Counted from the stretch's first letter, positions 1 to 11,745 are shown. The stretch: 64,000 bases of DNA from Chlorokybus atmophyticus (GCA_009103225.1 RHPI01002823.1:198989-262988); one strand, 5' to 3'. Program-made: numbers and translations. The notes: a model not told the origin generated them from the sequence alone.

Positions 1-2481
1 CGCGCGCTGCAGCTTAGCCTGCTTCCGCTTCTTGCTCGAAACCGTGCCTTTCTTGTAGGCCTGCGTGGTGATGTGGTCAGTCGGCCCGCAGTTCGTGTGC
101 ATGTGTAATATGTACACGGATTGTGCGTACGAGTGCATGTAACAATGAGACATAGCCACACACAACATGTGTCTATACTTGTCATCTCTGATGCTAACAC
201 GCGTGTACACGCACAGCCAGACATGCGGTACAAAGCTGCTACACAGGCTTACGCATAACAACTTCTACATCTGCATTACACTGAGACACATGCACACATA
301 GCCACACGTACACTCGCAAATCCATGCACACGTACACCAATAAGAAGACGCTTGTGATGACGCCATATTCAGCACCTTGTATAGGTCCTGCTTGCTGGGC
401 TGCACGGCCACATGTCCCGGTTCATCATCAGAGTCGTCATCAGTGTCATTTCCGCCGCCGGAAGAGGCGCGCTCGTCGTGTCCCAGGAAGAACTTGAGCG
501 CGGCGATCATCGGTTGCGGGTGCGGGTGGAACGTCGCCGCCGCGATCACGTTCACCGTCCTCGCATCGGTCCAGACCTGCATGACAAACAACGAGACCAC
601 ATAGGCTGCAAAGAGCAAATACCTGAACGGTGTGACGCGATTTGCAAACGTGTACACACCTCGTACGTAGCTGTTATCAACGATCTATACGTCTACGTAC
701 AATGACATGCAAGAGCAACATGCTACAGTATGGCTGTGTAGATGCTTGCAAGGTCACTGCTACGATATGATAGCATGCAACAAAGGCGCAACTTTGCCCC
801 CTGACACACGTGTGTGCGTGTGCCAGTGTGCATTCGTGTATGCGTATCCGCACGCACACGCGCGCGCACGCGCAATGTGTTTGCTCGTCTGTCATGTGGC
901 GGTGAGGGGCTGCGGCAATGGTGTGGCAACAGTTGGAATAATCATGTACCTTTCTGCGGTACAGTTCTCCCAGCACTCCCAGCGCCTTCCTCGCCGCTAC
1001 ATGGCTGTCCTCCGCCTGCACGACCCCGTACAGGAAGTTCTGCAGCGCGCGATTGAGTCGTTCGTCGCGTCCCTTGGCGTTGACGTTGCGGATGTCGGTG
1101 ACGATGTGGCGGACGAGGAGCTGACGCAGGGGCTTGTCAGGGAGACGGAGGAGACGGAAGAAGAGGGGGAGGAGGGTCATGGGAGCGACAACCTGCGATG
1201 GCGACGAAAGGACGGAGACGAAGCGTTTGCACGTGAAAAGCAAGTGTCAATGCAGACATAGTAAGTTTTTATGCGTGCGTGCGTGCATATGCGTGTGCAG
1301 GCGCGCATGTGTGCATCGTGTGCGCACAACCCGCTCACCCATACGCGCGCGCGTGCATGCGCGCGCGCGCGTGCGTGCAACTGCGTGCATGTGTGCGTGG
1401 CTGCGTGTAGCGTCAGTACACATGCATGTGTGCGCTCGTGGCAAAGCTGCATGCTTGTGTGCGTGTGTGCGCGCACCAACACATAAGCGTGCCTGTGTGA
1501 TGGTGGCGTGTGTGGCAACACGACTGCACGGCAAGGCTCAAAAGCATAACGCAACCCACCTGCCGGCCACGCAACAAGATAAGCGCCTGCGCCGCTGTCC
1601 GGCGAAACTCCGGCTCCAACGCGGCCCCGTGCGTATCAAGAAGCTGCATGATATCCACTGACAAGGACCCAACCTGTCAATTGTCACAGGTCAAATCTTG
1701 CTACTGCGTGTGTTGTTTTGTATGCGTGACTGTGTGTCTCTTGCACGCAACATAACCCTACACTACCTCACCTCTTTTGGGTAGTGCGGAGCCAAGTGTG
1801 CGAGGAAGGGCAACAGCGCGAGCAAGTCCGGGCTCGGCCGTGATGGATGCAACTGTGCAACAGCCATTGCAGCCCGATAGTGCGCCACCTATGGATAATG
1901 TGCACCACAGCATAAGAGTGAAAGTAACAGCGTCAGAACTGACAAGCCCGAATGACTGAGCTTCGACACATTGTGGTTACACTTGTCGGTGGCGTGTGTA
2001 ATACAACAGGTGGTGATCATTTACGCAATGCCACTTGAGTACTCTGCTACATCTGTTACAAAAAAGAGCAACTACTGCAACACGCATATATACACCTGAC
2101 TTACGGAAGTACTATACAGAAGGCTTTAAACTGAATACCATTCAGCCACCCCCACCCCCACCCGAATTATTCATTCCCTTCCACTCTCAAACGGGCTTTG
2201 CAAAGCCTTGACAGCAGTTGCATGTCAAACATAAACATAACCAAAAAGGGTGTACCGCACAGGGCCCAGTCACGTTTAAGCAGTGACAATAGCAAACTTC
2301 AGAAATGTGTAAAAGAGAATAAGTAGTCATACAGTACACGCAAAGAGATGTCTTGTGAACGCCACCCTCACTGGCACACCAGCATGCACGCACCTGCGCC
2401 TCAAACTCCTGTCGGTATCCTTCCGGGTCGCGGGCGCACTGCCCCCGCAGCACCCCAAGCGCCCCTGCTCCCGACGCCATG
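1..2481 (-). CDS. SDA1: SDA1 homologue, ribosome biogenesis (3' end beyond the window)
   Basis: SDA1 family protein, a nucleolar/nuclear factor needed for 60S ribosomal subunit biogenesis and export. Exons read by eye, minus strand in transcription order: 2481-2394, 1888-1772, 1673-1560, 1192-950, 576-376, 60-1. All five introns are GT-AG and join in phase. Family hallmarks follow in order: an N-terminal RDPEGYRQEFEAQ stretch, HPSRPSPDLLALLPFLA, ALILLRGRQ, the strongly conserved RHIVTDIRNVNAKGRD and QNFLYGVV, then ELYRRK/VWTDARTVNV and AALKFFLGHDE before an acidic Asp-rich segment. The last visible exon is Lys-rich (KKRKQAKLQRA). The ATG at 2481 (MASGAGALG) is chosen because the frame upstream is low-complexity Ala and then stops. 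The conserved C-terminal half is outside the window. Divergently oriented to NOP14. Confidence 0.9.
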
Positions 2482-2777
2482 GCGGCTGTCGCCCCTGCCA
2501 ACCCCAACCCCGCCGCCGCTGCCGCCGCCGCTGAGCTGTAGCAAATTCAACATCCTCGTTTTGGAGCCGTTGCATGAATTGGTCAGATCCTCGGCTTGGT
2601 TGTGAGGTTTCCTGTAAAAAATCAGCGCGTTTACGTGAACTAGGCAGACCCATCAGCAAGGGCAGCTTCTTGCAACAAGGTTTTGCCGTTTATGCGGAGT
2701 TGCAAGAAGGCAATGCTTAGCTGCAGCTTAGTGGCGGCGGCGGTGTGGTTGTGCTCGTTGGTGTCTTCGGAGGTGCG
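2482..2777. promoter_or_regulatory. Shared intergenic interval between divergent SDA1 and NOP14
   Basis: The two start codons are 296 bp apart and point away from each other, so this interval must contain both promoters and both 5' UTRs. It includes a GC-rich tract next to SDA1 and a GGCGGCGG run near 2733. I see no clear TATA box and no convincing PAC, RRPE or telo-box element. The regulatory role is inferred from gene arrangement only. Confidence 0.6.
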
Positions 2778-5700
2778 ATGGGGAAGCGTAAGAGGGTGCC
2801 GGGTGGTAGCAGAGCGACGGGAGGTGGAGCGTCAGCAGCCGGTCCCAGGCGAAGCAAGCATTCAGCCGCAGCCAAGCCCAGCGCCGTCAACCCCTTTGAG
2901 CGCCTCCACAACAGGAAGAAGTTTGACGTGCTGGGTCGCAAGCTCAAGGGAGAGCAGCGCAATGTTGGCAAAGCCCGCAGCGACGCCCTTGAGAAGGTAG
3001 TTGCATTCGTCATTGATGTCGATATTGTTGTTGTTGGTGGCGCCTGTATGCTTAATTGCTGCTAAGCTGTGACATTGAGGCTGTGGTCAACTGTTAAGAC
3101 AGTATTGGGCAGTCATTTATATGTTTTCGTTCTATATTCGACAATACGAGCATGAACTGCAAGCGAAGCAAAACACACTCACATGCAATGGTCGGCTGTT
3201 TGCGTGCTAAGCTCGTGCCGCATAACATTGTGTTGTGCAGTATAGTGCAATATTCTGCGTTGCGTTTGGCAAGCCACCACTCAGTCATGCACATGTTGCA
3301 ACGCATGTCAAGATATTGTTGTTGGCAACGTGTGAGTGTCATGTACACATTGATGAAGCGTTGGACACCAGCGACCTGACAATCGTCTTTCGTTTTACTG
3401 AAGTTGTACTTGTTTGTCCCTTTCTTCGCAGCGGAAGCGCACTCTGCTGCAGGAGTTCAGACAGCTTGGTAAGAGCAATGCCTTTGTAGACCGCCGCTTC
3501 GGTGAGGCCGAGGAGGGAATGTCTCAGGAGGAGAGGGCTCTGCTGAGGTTCCAGCGCGAACGACAGGTAGAGCTATTACGCGCATCTTGATCTTGGCTGA
3601 TGTATACTTTGCACACATGCGAACACATGCACTCACGCACGCACGCACAAATGCACGTAGGCACATAGTCAATGCATCTACTAGCCACAATCATAGTGCA
3701 ATGGACATGGGCGTCTATGTCCGCTGCGCTATGCGAGTAGTCATCCATATTCATTGTACTTAAATAACATAGCAGCCGTGCATATGTAGATGACACAATG
3801 CTGGAACGAAGACATGCTGATACATAGGTAGGCATGTGTATGCATACATATCTGCATGTTGCCTGGTGGTATGCATATGCTTTTATACCCGTGTGCGCAA
3901 GGATAATAACATATGTGTGCGTGAACATGCCAGCGCATGTTCATACCTCAGCATGCAAGCATACATGCTTTTCTACACACATATGTGGACACACTTGATT
4001 GCATGATTGCTGCTTGGTGCTGAAGTCAATTTGCGTTGTGTCTGCAGGCGCAGCTCACCAGAAAGAGTCGGTTCAACCTGGACGAGGGTGAGGAGGAGGA
4101 GCTCACCCACCTCGGGACTTCACTCGCCAACGTTGATGACTTTAAGGATGACGTTGGTGATAGAGACACAGATGACGAACTCGCCAACCAACGTAAAGCA
4201 TCTTGTGCACGCATCATCACCTCTCAGTATTGCATGCATGGTTGGTAGGGCTAACTCATGAAAATGCTGTGTGCACGTGTAGTTGATGCTGACATGGTCC
4301 GGGACTTCCACTTTGGAGGCGGGTTTGTTCCAAAAAAGCGTTTGGATGCAAATGGAGCAGAGCCGGCAGAAGAAGAAGAAGCAGCAAAGGCAATCATTCC
4401 CTTATTTATCAGAGCTTCATTTAATGTTACTGTCCATTGATGAACACCTTTTCACACAACTTCAAATGCATCACCTATTGAGATTGGGTATGTGCAGAAA
4501 AAGACCAAGAAGGAAGTCATGGAGGAGCTTATTGCGAAAAGCAAGTATTTCAAGGTGAGTGCTCCCACGCACACATTCTGATGCTGCAATGTCACTGACG
4601 TTGGAGAAGCTTATGTCTGAGATTAGGATTGTGCATGACGCAGGCAGAGAAGGCGAGGGAAAAAGAGGAGCGCTCGGAGCTTTTGGATAAGCTTGATGCT
4701 GACTTCAGGTGCTTGAAAAAGGAGACTGTTGCATGCATTGTATATGTGTCTTTCATCATGACTCGTGAGTGTCATGGTCAACAGAACGTTGACTGAGACG
4801 CGCGCGTTGACCAAGCGAAAAGAAGCACATGCGCCGGCACCAAAGGTGACAACCACAGACCTTGCAAAGCATCTTTGAGATGCACAAGTCAATGCGGCAA
4901 TGTTGTGGCTACTCGTTGGCTATATAGCTTTGGCTCTGGTCTCCTTCAAGCAGATGGGTGGTTGTTAGCTGCATCACACTTCCTTTGCTGTGGTTATGAT
5001 TGTTGTCACTGCATGCAAGTTGAATTGCTTGCATCAGGTCCAGGCAGATGACTTCGACAAGACTGCTAAGGAGCTGGCATCTGAGCTGCGGGCCCACGCA
5101 ACAGACCGGCTGAAGACACCTGAAGAGCTGGCGCAGCTGGAAAAAGAGCGCCTCGAGAAGCTTGAGGTGGGTATTGTTGAGTATCGTGCAAGGTGCGTAC
5201 AATATGCCATTTCTTTTTCACATGACAAACGAGCACTTGAAGCTTTGCGGTATCAAGCTTGCGAGCTCTAATGACTGTCAATTGTGTACTATAAACCCAC
5301 CGCGTGGAAGCCAATGATGACAACTATTTGCTACTCTTGAGGACCGCAAGCGGTTTTCAATGACGACAGTACTATCACCAAGATCTATGAGGCTTCTACC
5401 CTGTTTGTAGTTGTGCTTTTTTTGCATGTTGTTGCATCATGGTGCCTTGAGCTCACAAGTACCAACTAACCCTTTTTGAAGCCAGTGATGAAACTTATTT
5501 GCTACTCTTGAGGACCGTAAGCGGTTGTCAATGACGACAGTACTATCACCAAGATCTATGAGGCTTCTATCCTGTTTGTAATTGTGTTTGTTTTGACCGT
5601 TGCATCGCTCTTTGCATATTGCATTGTGCAGCTCATAAGTAGCAGTAACCCCTTTTCTGAAGCCAGTGATGAAACTTATTTGCTACTCTTGAGGACCGTT

Positions 5701-8700
5701 CGCGGTTTCAATGACGACAGTACTATCACCAAGATCTATGAGGCTTCTACCCTGATTGTAGTTTAAAAGGTTCTGCATGTTGTTGCATTACTCTTCTGTA
5801 TGCATTGTGTGCAGCTCAAATGTAATACAAACCCCTTTTCTGAAGCCAATGACGACAACTATTTGCTACTCTTGAGGACCGTTTGCGGTTTTTAATGACG
5901 ACAGCACTAACACCAAGATCTATGAGGCTTCTACCCTGTTGTTGGTTGTTTTGCATGTCGTTGCAGCGCTCTCATTCCATACGTTTAACTTGTTTGCAGC
6001 TCAAAAGGCAGCGGCGTATGCGAGGCGACCTGGGCAGCAGCGGTGAAAGCGACAGTGATGATGATGATGACAGGCGCAGCAGGAAGAAGCAAAAAGCGCG
6101 TCAAGAACCGTCCGGAGACGATCTGGGTGCGTGGGCGTGCCCATGTGTACATGTGGCTTTATCCTCATCACACCCATGTGTCCTTTGTTGGCAGTGCAAA
6201 CCTGACTGGGTATGTTGCGTGTTACACAGCTGAGAACTTTGCGCTGGAGGAGGACACGGACTACAAAGAGGAAGAGGAGCTTCCTGATGAGGAGGACGAC
6301 GATGATGAGGAAGATGAATCTGATGGGGAAGCTGCTACCAAAGAAGGCGAAAGCGATCAAGAAGAAGAAGCAGATGATGAAGATGAGGATCAAGAAGTAG
6401 AAGATGATGAGTCGGATGACGAAGAAGGTATACTCAGCATCTTGTAGTGTGGTGATGAAGTTGTTAAGCAATTGTTGCGCATACCTGGCAGTATTGATGT
6501 CTATCATGTGTGCAGCGGAAGATGAGGAGTTGCAACAGGCTGAAACACAGGCCCGCATCGCCAGTGCGGCGGCTGCAGCAGCGCGCACAGGTGGCCCTCA
6601 TATATGTTGATGTGTTGAGGGCGAATTGGTTCCGCTTAGTGTATGTGCGCGCGCGTGTGCGTGTGTGCTGAACCTGTGTTGTTGCAGAGCTGCCATACAC
6701 ATTTCCTGCACCCAGAAGCTTAGCCGAGTTTGAAGCGCTGATTTTCGGCAGGAGTGATAGTGATGTGGCGCTCATTATTCAACGCATACGAGCCTGTCAT
6801 GCCATCAGATTGGCATCCGAAAACCGCCCCAAGATGCAGGCAAGCTAAGCCTTGCACTTGCACTTGCGTTGTTGTGTTTGTCGTGATTGTTTCCCTTGCA
6901 TCTGCGCATACAAATAGCGTGAGAAAACAAGCAATAGTGGCACTTCGTGTGTGTGCATGCGTGTATGCACTTACTTGTTTATTTGTTTGCTTAAGAGTGC
7001 GCGTGCACTTGTGCATGCGTGTGTGCCCCCTGCCCCCAGGTGTACCCGGGTGTGCATGTGTTTAACTGGCTTGCCTGCAGGTGTTCTATGCGATACTGTT
7101 GCAGCAGTTCGCAGGTCTGGCCATCCAGAAGCCGCTGCGCATGAGCGCGCTCAATGCCCTGATCAGCCACCTTGTGGAAATGAGCAGCGACACGCCCCTA
7201 TTCGCCGCAAGCGTTGCCAGACAGTGGCTGAAGCAATTGTACAAGACACTGAAATCAAAGCTGCGATCTGGTGATGGTAAGGCAAGGTGCTGTTGCCAGC
7301 ATAGTGTGCACAAGTGTCCATCGTTGCTCACCAACATGGTGTATGCAGAGTCAACCAGTTGTTGGCCTTCCATACGCTCGCTGCTTCTTCTTCGGCTTTT
7401 TGCGTTGATCTTTCCTGTGACAGACTTGCGCCATCCCGTCATGACACCGGCTTGTTTGTTTGTCGGGCAGTGCCTTGTCGACTGCCCGATACGCTCAGGC
7501 CTGGACGTTGCGTTGGGGCTGTTCACTGCCAACCTCGCACTGAGTGTAAGCATGGTCGATGTATACATCTTATACTCACTGAATGGTAACATAGGTATTG
7601 GTGTTATGTACACGTACATACATGTGCATGCACACGCGCGCATGCACATACCCATACTTGCAACCGCGCACATCCACACCGCCTAATTCTTGCAGATGAT
7701 GGCTCCAGCAAAGCGGTTCTGTCCGGAGCTGGTGTTGTTTCTTCACGGCCTGCTCGCAAGCTCATCTACAGATGCAGAGCACATGCAATCGCTCCCGCTG
7801 CACACTCAGTTGCAATTTGGGGAAGTGCGATGGCTCGAGATGAACGGCGTGCACGACTGCGACAAGCCCTCACCTCTGAGCTTCTCCGAGCTGGCGACGT
7901 GCAGCGCAACAGACCAGTGGTTTCTATCACTAGATTTCAGGTAAAAAGCAAGTGGGTGTATTGTTTTGACTTCTACTTATTGCATTGTAGTGTCAACATC
8001 CCAGGTGTTGGTTGCAGGCTGTCGGCGTTTTCTGTGGCTGTGTACACGCTGCAGTCCCTCGTAGAAGTGTACTCAAAGCTGCCCTCCTTCCCTGAGATAT
8101 TTGACCCAATTGCAAGCGTGTTGGCAACCTATGATAATCTCTCCGACTCTGTTATGGCAAGTGGCTTGTATGCGCGTCTGTATGTGTGAGCGTGCGTGTG
8201 TGGGTGTGCCCGGGAACGCCTGATCAAATGCATGCGTGGCTGTGGTGATATGCATATGTGCGCACGTACATTCATGCACACGCAGCATGTTGAGTATGCG
8301 CGGATGCAGTCACATCGGTGAGAGCTTGTGTTTGACATGTTGCATCGAATCTGTCTAGTAGCTGAGTCCTCCGAGTTACATACGTGCAGGAAGCGAGAGA
8401 TCATCTCATAAAGTCCATTGCTGATGCATGCGAGCAGTGCTTGCAAACAAGGAGGCCGCTGACAATGCGCGCCAGGCGCGCGACACCCGTCAAACAGTTC
8501 AACCCCAGATTTGAAGAAGAGTACGTGCATGTGCTGGCCTGGCCATGACACAAGTCCACCTACAAACATCATGCTTGGGCAAATGCGAATGTTGTGCTTA
8601 TCGTTTCTTGTGCAGCTTTGCTTTGGGCAAGGATTACGATCCCGACCGTGAGCGTGCGGAAATGAAGAAACTACGCAAGCGAGTTCGGAAAGAAGCTAAG

Positions 8701-8996
8701 GGGGCCGCAAGAGAGCTTCGCAAGGTTGGTTTGTCAAGACATCAATGTGACATGAACAAGCAATCTGCTACCTTTCTTATGAGCGAGTGCGTGTTCCAGT
8801 TCTTACATACATGTCATGGTGTTGTGTCTGCTGCGCACAGGACAACTTCTTCCTCGCGGACGAGAAAGCGAAGCAGAATGCTGCGCACGTGGCGGAGCGC
8901 GAGGCCAAGTACAGGGAAGCGATGTCGTTTTTGCAGCAACAAGAGGGCGCATTCAAGTCCGGACAGCTCGGCAAGGGCAGGAAGCGGAGGCGGTAA
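2778..8996 (+). CDS. NOP14: NOP14 homologue, SSU processome component (complete, 19 exons)
   Basis: Nucleolar protein 14, needed for 18S rRNA processing and 40S maturation. Exons: 2778-2996, 3432-3566, 4048-4192, 4283-4389, 4498-4554, 4644-4708, 4785-4845, 5038-5166, 6000-6126, 6230-6427, 6516-6590, 6688-6839, 7081-7276, 7424-7545, 7696-7940, 8018-8156, 8390-8520, 8616-8724, 8841-8996. Landmarks in order: NPFERLHNRKKFDVLGRK, KSNAFVDRRFGE, FNLDEGEEEELTHLG, VMEELIAKSK, an acidic Asp/Glu block (6250-6427), ELPYTFPAPRSLAEF, HPVMTPACLFVGQCL, VYTLQSLVEVYSKLPSF, and the C-terminal DNFFLADEKAK ending in a basic GKGRKRRR tail with TAA. Three of eighteen introns start with GC rather than GT (4390, 6840, 8157). 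The intron at 5167-5999 holds four U24-like snoRNAs. Intron 4 and small acidic exons are the least certain boundaries. Confidence 0.94.
5307..5396 (+). ncRNA. U24: Box C/D snoRNA, U24 (SNORD24/snR24) family, copy 1
   Basis: Lies in a NOP14 intron on the coding strand. A 6-bp terminal stem (GAAGCC at 5307, GGCTTC at 5391) encloses box C ATGATGA (5314-5320), the first guide ATTTGCTACTC upstream of a TTGA D' box, a GGACCGCAAGCGGTT hairpin, box C' ATGACGA, the second guide TATCACCAAGATCT, and a D box read as ATGA (5387-5390). Both guide blocks and their spacing match the U24 family, which directs 2'-O-methylation at neighbouring sites in large-subunit rRNA. The D box differs from the canonical CTGA. 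Confidence 0.85.
5478..5567 (+). ncRNA. U24: Box C/D snoRNA, U24 family, copy 2
   Basis: Second tandem copy. Stem GAAGCC/GGCTTC, box C GTGATGA (5485-5491), the same two guide segments, box C' ATGACGA and D box ATGA (5558-5561). The internal hairpin reads GGACCGTAAGCGGTT. Guides are unchanged relative to copy 1, while the bases between box C and the first guide differ (AACTTATTTG instead of CAACTATTTG). Confidence 0.84.
5659..5747 (+). ncRNA. U24: Box C/D snoRNA, U24 family, copy 3
   Basis: Third copy. Box C is GTGATGA, both guides are intact, C' is ATGACGA and D is ATGA (5738-5741). The internal hairpin is GGACCGTTCGCGGTT: the loop changes while the stem pairing is kept, which points to selection on RNA structure. 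Confidence 0.84.
5842..5931 (+). ncRNA. U24: Box C/D snoRNA, U24 family, copy 4 (most diverged)
   Basis: Fourth copy. Box C reads ATGACGA (5849-5855), where copies 1-3 have ATGATGA or GTGATGA. The second guide is CTAACACCAAGATCT rather than CTATCACCAAGATCT, and D is ATGA (5922-5925). The terminal stem is intact. It could be active or decaying. Confidence 0.78.
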
Positions 8997-9484
8997 TAGT
9001 TGTTACAGTTGTAGCAATATTATATGTTGGGTTTAAGGGTGCACTGGTACAACCTACTACTCTAATCTCCCATGGATAGTATGCTCCCGCCTCCAGCTTG
9101 ATTGCGCCTTTTGCCTGCTTGCGCCTGCAACAGCATTATCTGTTTGGTTGTGCAGATTGCGAACAAGCAAGCATGAGTGTTGGGTATGCAGTGGTTGGCC
9201 AGTTTGTTGTGTTGATAAGGCAGCGAGTAGAGATCTGACACACAAGGGCAATAGCGAAGCTAGATAGCTGAGGTTGTATAGGCAGCCCGGTGGTAAACCA
9301 AGTTGTTGCCATGTTGGACTGTGCTTGTGCTTGCGTATGTGACAAGGCCGTGCAATGGTGAGTCACATGCACACCATTGCATATATTCTACACAATCTGA
9401 CACACAAGTAGGCGTGCGTGGGCTGACGCGTGCATGTGTGTGACTTGGTTTCAACTTGTAACTTCATATGTGCATTGTGCTTAC

Positions 9485-10452
9485 CACATCGCGCGCAGCG
9501 TAGAAGTTGTTTGCAGAGGCTGTTGAGTCAACCCCGCGGAAGCCGACCTTGTCCGCACCTGAAGCCCACTTGTCACCCGTGTCACCAATTTTCTTTGTGG
9601 GGAACGGATTGTGTCTGCAACAAGTGATAGCGCATTGACTTGAGTCAAACATCCTTATGGAGGCATTAGACCACACACGCATCAACACGCACACGCAGAG
9701 GTGCGTGCAGGTGCGCATGCAATTGTGTACATGTGACTGCAAGTGCACATCAACATAGGGGGTCGCACGCGTACACACACACCTGGTTGAGTTGAGCGCC
9801 GCCTGGTACTCCGCCGCTGCCATTGAGTCAGGAAGCGTGCCGAATGGCGCCACGCCGTGTACGTCCCTCCCATGACCTTGAGGCACCATGGCTGATAACA
9901 CAAAGACGTTGTTCATGTCCTAGCAACAACAAGATCTATTCTAGTATGTTGTGTATTGACATATATGTGGCTTCATTAGGTCAGCTGATCACCTGCCATA
10001 TGCATCGCATAGCAGCGGAAAGCAAGGGACGCGCAGAAATAGTTGGTTAGTTATATATCATATGTCCCTGTTGCCCGTATTGAACAAGCACAGTCGCCCG
10101 TTAGCCATTCACGCAAATTGCCTTTATTCACAACATCTACGTTACGCAGAGTGTGTTTCTGTTCTGTATACCTTTGCCGCTGCGTTTCGTTCCGTTGGAG
10201 TCTGCCTCCTCTCCACCATATAACAGGTTGGGAACCGAGCACGCCGCCGCCCGCGCGCTGCTCTTGCGACCTGACCTCAACACCTCATCCGCCTGATCAC
10301 TGCAGGTGGCGAAAGAAGAGTGAGACACATATAACAGCTATGTCCACCTGGTTGGACAATTCTAAGCTCAAGCCACACTCAAGCAGAAATGCTAAGGCTG
10401 GCGACGTGTGCATAAATCCTTACGTGCCCCATGGAGCAGACATGCCAGCCAT
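9485..10452 (-). CDS. Unrecognised multi-exon gene (partial model)
   Basis: Start ATG at 10452 (MAGMSAPWG). Exon 10452-10424 ends in C/GTAAGG and joins in phase to 10299-10172, a Ser/Arg/Ala-rich exon containing SVPNLLYGGEEADSNG. Further downstream 9919-9783 (MNNVFVLSAMVPQGHGRD, then PFGTLPDSMAAAEYQAALN) and 9614-9485 (NPFPTKKIGDTGDKW, then GFRGVDSTASANNFYAARD) join in phase. At least one small exon between 10172 and 9919 is missing from this model because the phase does not carry over, and 3' exons beyond 9485 are likely. The protein is short, polar and low in hydrophobic segments. I do not recognise the family. Confidence 0.45.
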
Positions 10453-10699
10453 TGCTCGCTGCTGTTTGTCGCTGCGCCGCTATTGCTAATGTCCGCTGTG
10501 AGGTTTTACTGCCGCCGCCGCCGCCGCCGCTTGCTCCTGTTTGTTCTCAGCTTGCCACGTGGACAGGAAACAGTTGCTGTACGACACAGAAAAGAGAGCA
10601 CAACACGATGTCGTCGCACTGCAAAAACACGGGTATATCACAGGTGGGCGACGGCGCGAGCATGCCTGGCATTAGTTTTGCGCAAAAATACAACTAAGG

Positions 10700-11235
10700 C
10701 CAAAGCATGATTGCAGTTCCTGGATGTCACGTGAGGCCGTCCAGACGCGTTGCATCAATGCTCGCGCAACATTCTGCACCCTAAAGATTGCACGAGGCGC
10801 ATTTAGGCATCGTTGGTGTTGCTGCATGAGTGCTAAATTTGGTCATGCCAACTTGTGGTGTGTGGAGTTAATTACCGGGAAATCAATGTAGAAGTGAGTA
10901 GTAACTTACTATAGTTGATCGTGGCCATGATTAAGCACTATTGACATTGCTTTGACAAAACAACGTGAATAATGTAATGGGCTTATGTGCTTGCAAGGCT
11001 CAACGTGTGCTTGTGATTTTTGTGTATGATAGTGCCAATCAATACTGTTGGGTCGGCCGAGCTGACCTATCGATATTGCAACTTTATCATCAATGTTATT
11101 AACATTGTTTGTTGCGCTATGATCTGATTAAGCCTCGGTTTTGGTTTACTATATGAGTTGTATATAATTCAAAGTTGTTGTGCGTACAGCTTAACATGCA
11201 TCAGATGCTATAAAAGGTTCATATTACACGCGGCG
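10700..11235. other. AT-richer intergenic stretch with no gene seen
   Basis: No open frame with family similarity and no repeat structure that I can see. Base composition is AT-richer than the flanking genes. It ends at the assembly gap. Confidence 0.6.
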
Positions 11236-11362
11236 NNNNNNNNNNNNNNNNNNNNNNNNNNNNNNNNNNNNNNNNNNNNNNNNNNNNNNNNNNNNNNNNN
11301 NNNNNNNNNNNNNNNNNNNNNNNNNNNNNNNNNNNNNNNNNNNNNNNNNNNNNNNNNNNNNN
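11236..11362. other. Assembly gap (127 N)
   Basis: Run of N followed immediately by GGGGGGGG, so a G-rich or repetitive stretch probably caused the gap. ORFs crossing it are meaningless. Confidence 0.99.
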
Positions 11363-11745
11363 GGGGGGGGCTAGGGTACCACACTTTTATGAAGTATTTG
11401 CATAGGCGCTGTGGTAGCACAGCTTCCAGCTGCTGTTACCTCAACACTTAACAATTACGCATTCATCTGAGCAGCACTTACATAAAATAGACCTCCAACA
11501 AAGATCAAGTGGTCGTATTCACATTAAATTACAGAATAGTTCGAGGTTAGCCAACCTCGAACTTTTTTGTCTGTATATGCATACCACCTAATCTCACTTA
11601 TTGTTCTTGGTATTGCCCGGCAAAGGCTTTATTGCTTATACTAGGTGCTATGTAACAAAAATGCGCATACATCATAATCAAGTGGGCTGCTTGTCAGAAT
11701 GTTGCCTCCACTATGTGGCACGCGGTCGTGGCATGTTTCTGCCTT

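Larger units (their letters stand above)
5307..5999 (+). repeat. Four-unit tandem duplication inside a NOP14 intron
   Basis: Units of roughly 170-180 bp, each made of one snoRNA followed by a T-rich spacer (CCTGTTTGTAGTTGTG, then GCATGTTGTTGCAT) and a copy of the downstream acceptor region (GCAGCTCA followed by AACCCCTTTT). The true 3' splice site at 5999 reads TTTGCAG/CTCAAAAGG, so the duplicated unit seems to include the exon edge. Spacers have diverged more than the snoRNAs. Confidence 0.8.

Noticed and set aside
265-1661. Long plus-strand ORFs opposite SDA1 exons
   Set aside because: They are antisense shadows of SDA1 exons and Cys/Arg/His-rich translations of TG-CA repeats.
2778-8996. 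Genome-wide reassignment of UAG/UAA to glutamine
   Set aside because: NOP14, SDA1, RWP-RK and the copia pol encode all Gln as CAA/CAG with no internal TAR, and the gypsy element has TGA as well as TAR stops, so a host-wide code change is not supported. A local effect in one element is kept as a finding.
9485-10452. Assignment of the unknown gene to a JPT/HN1-like microtubule-associated family
   Set aside because: Only loose similarity of short Ser/Gly-rich words; not enough to name it.
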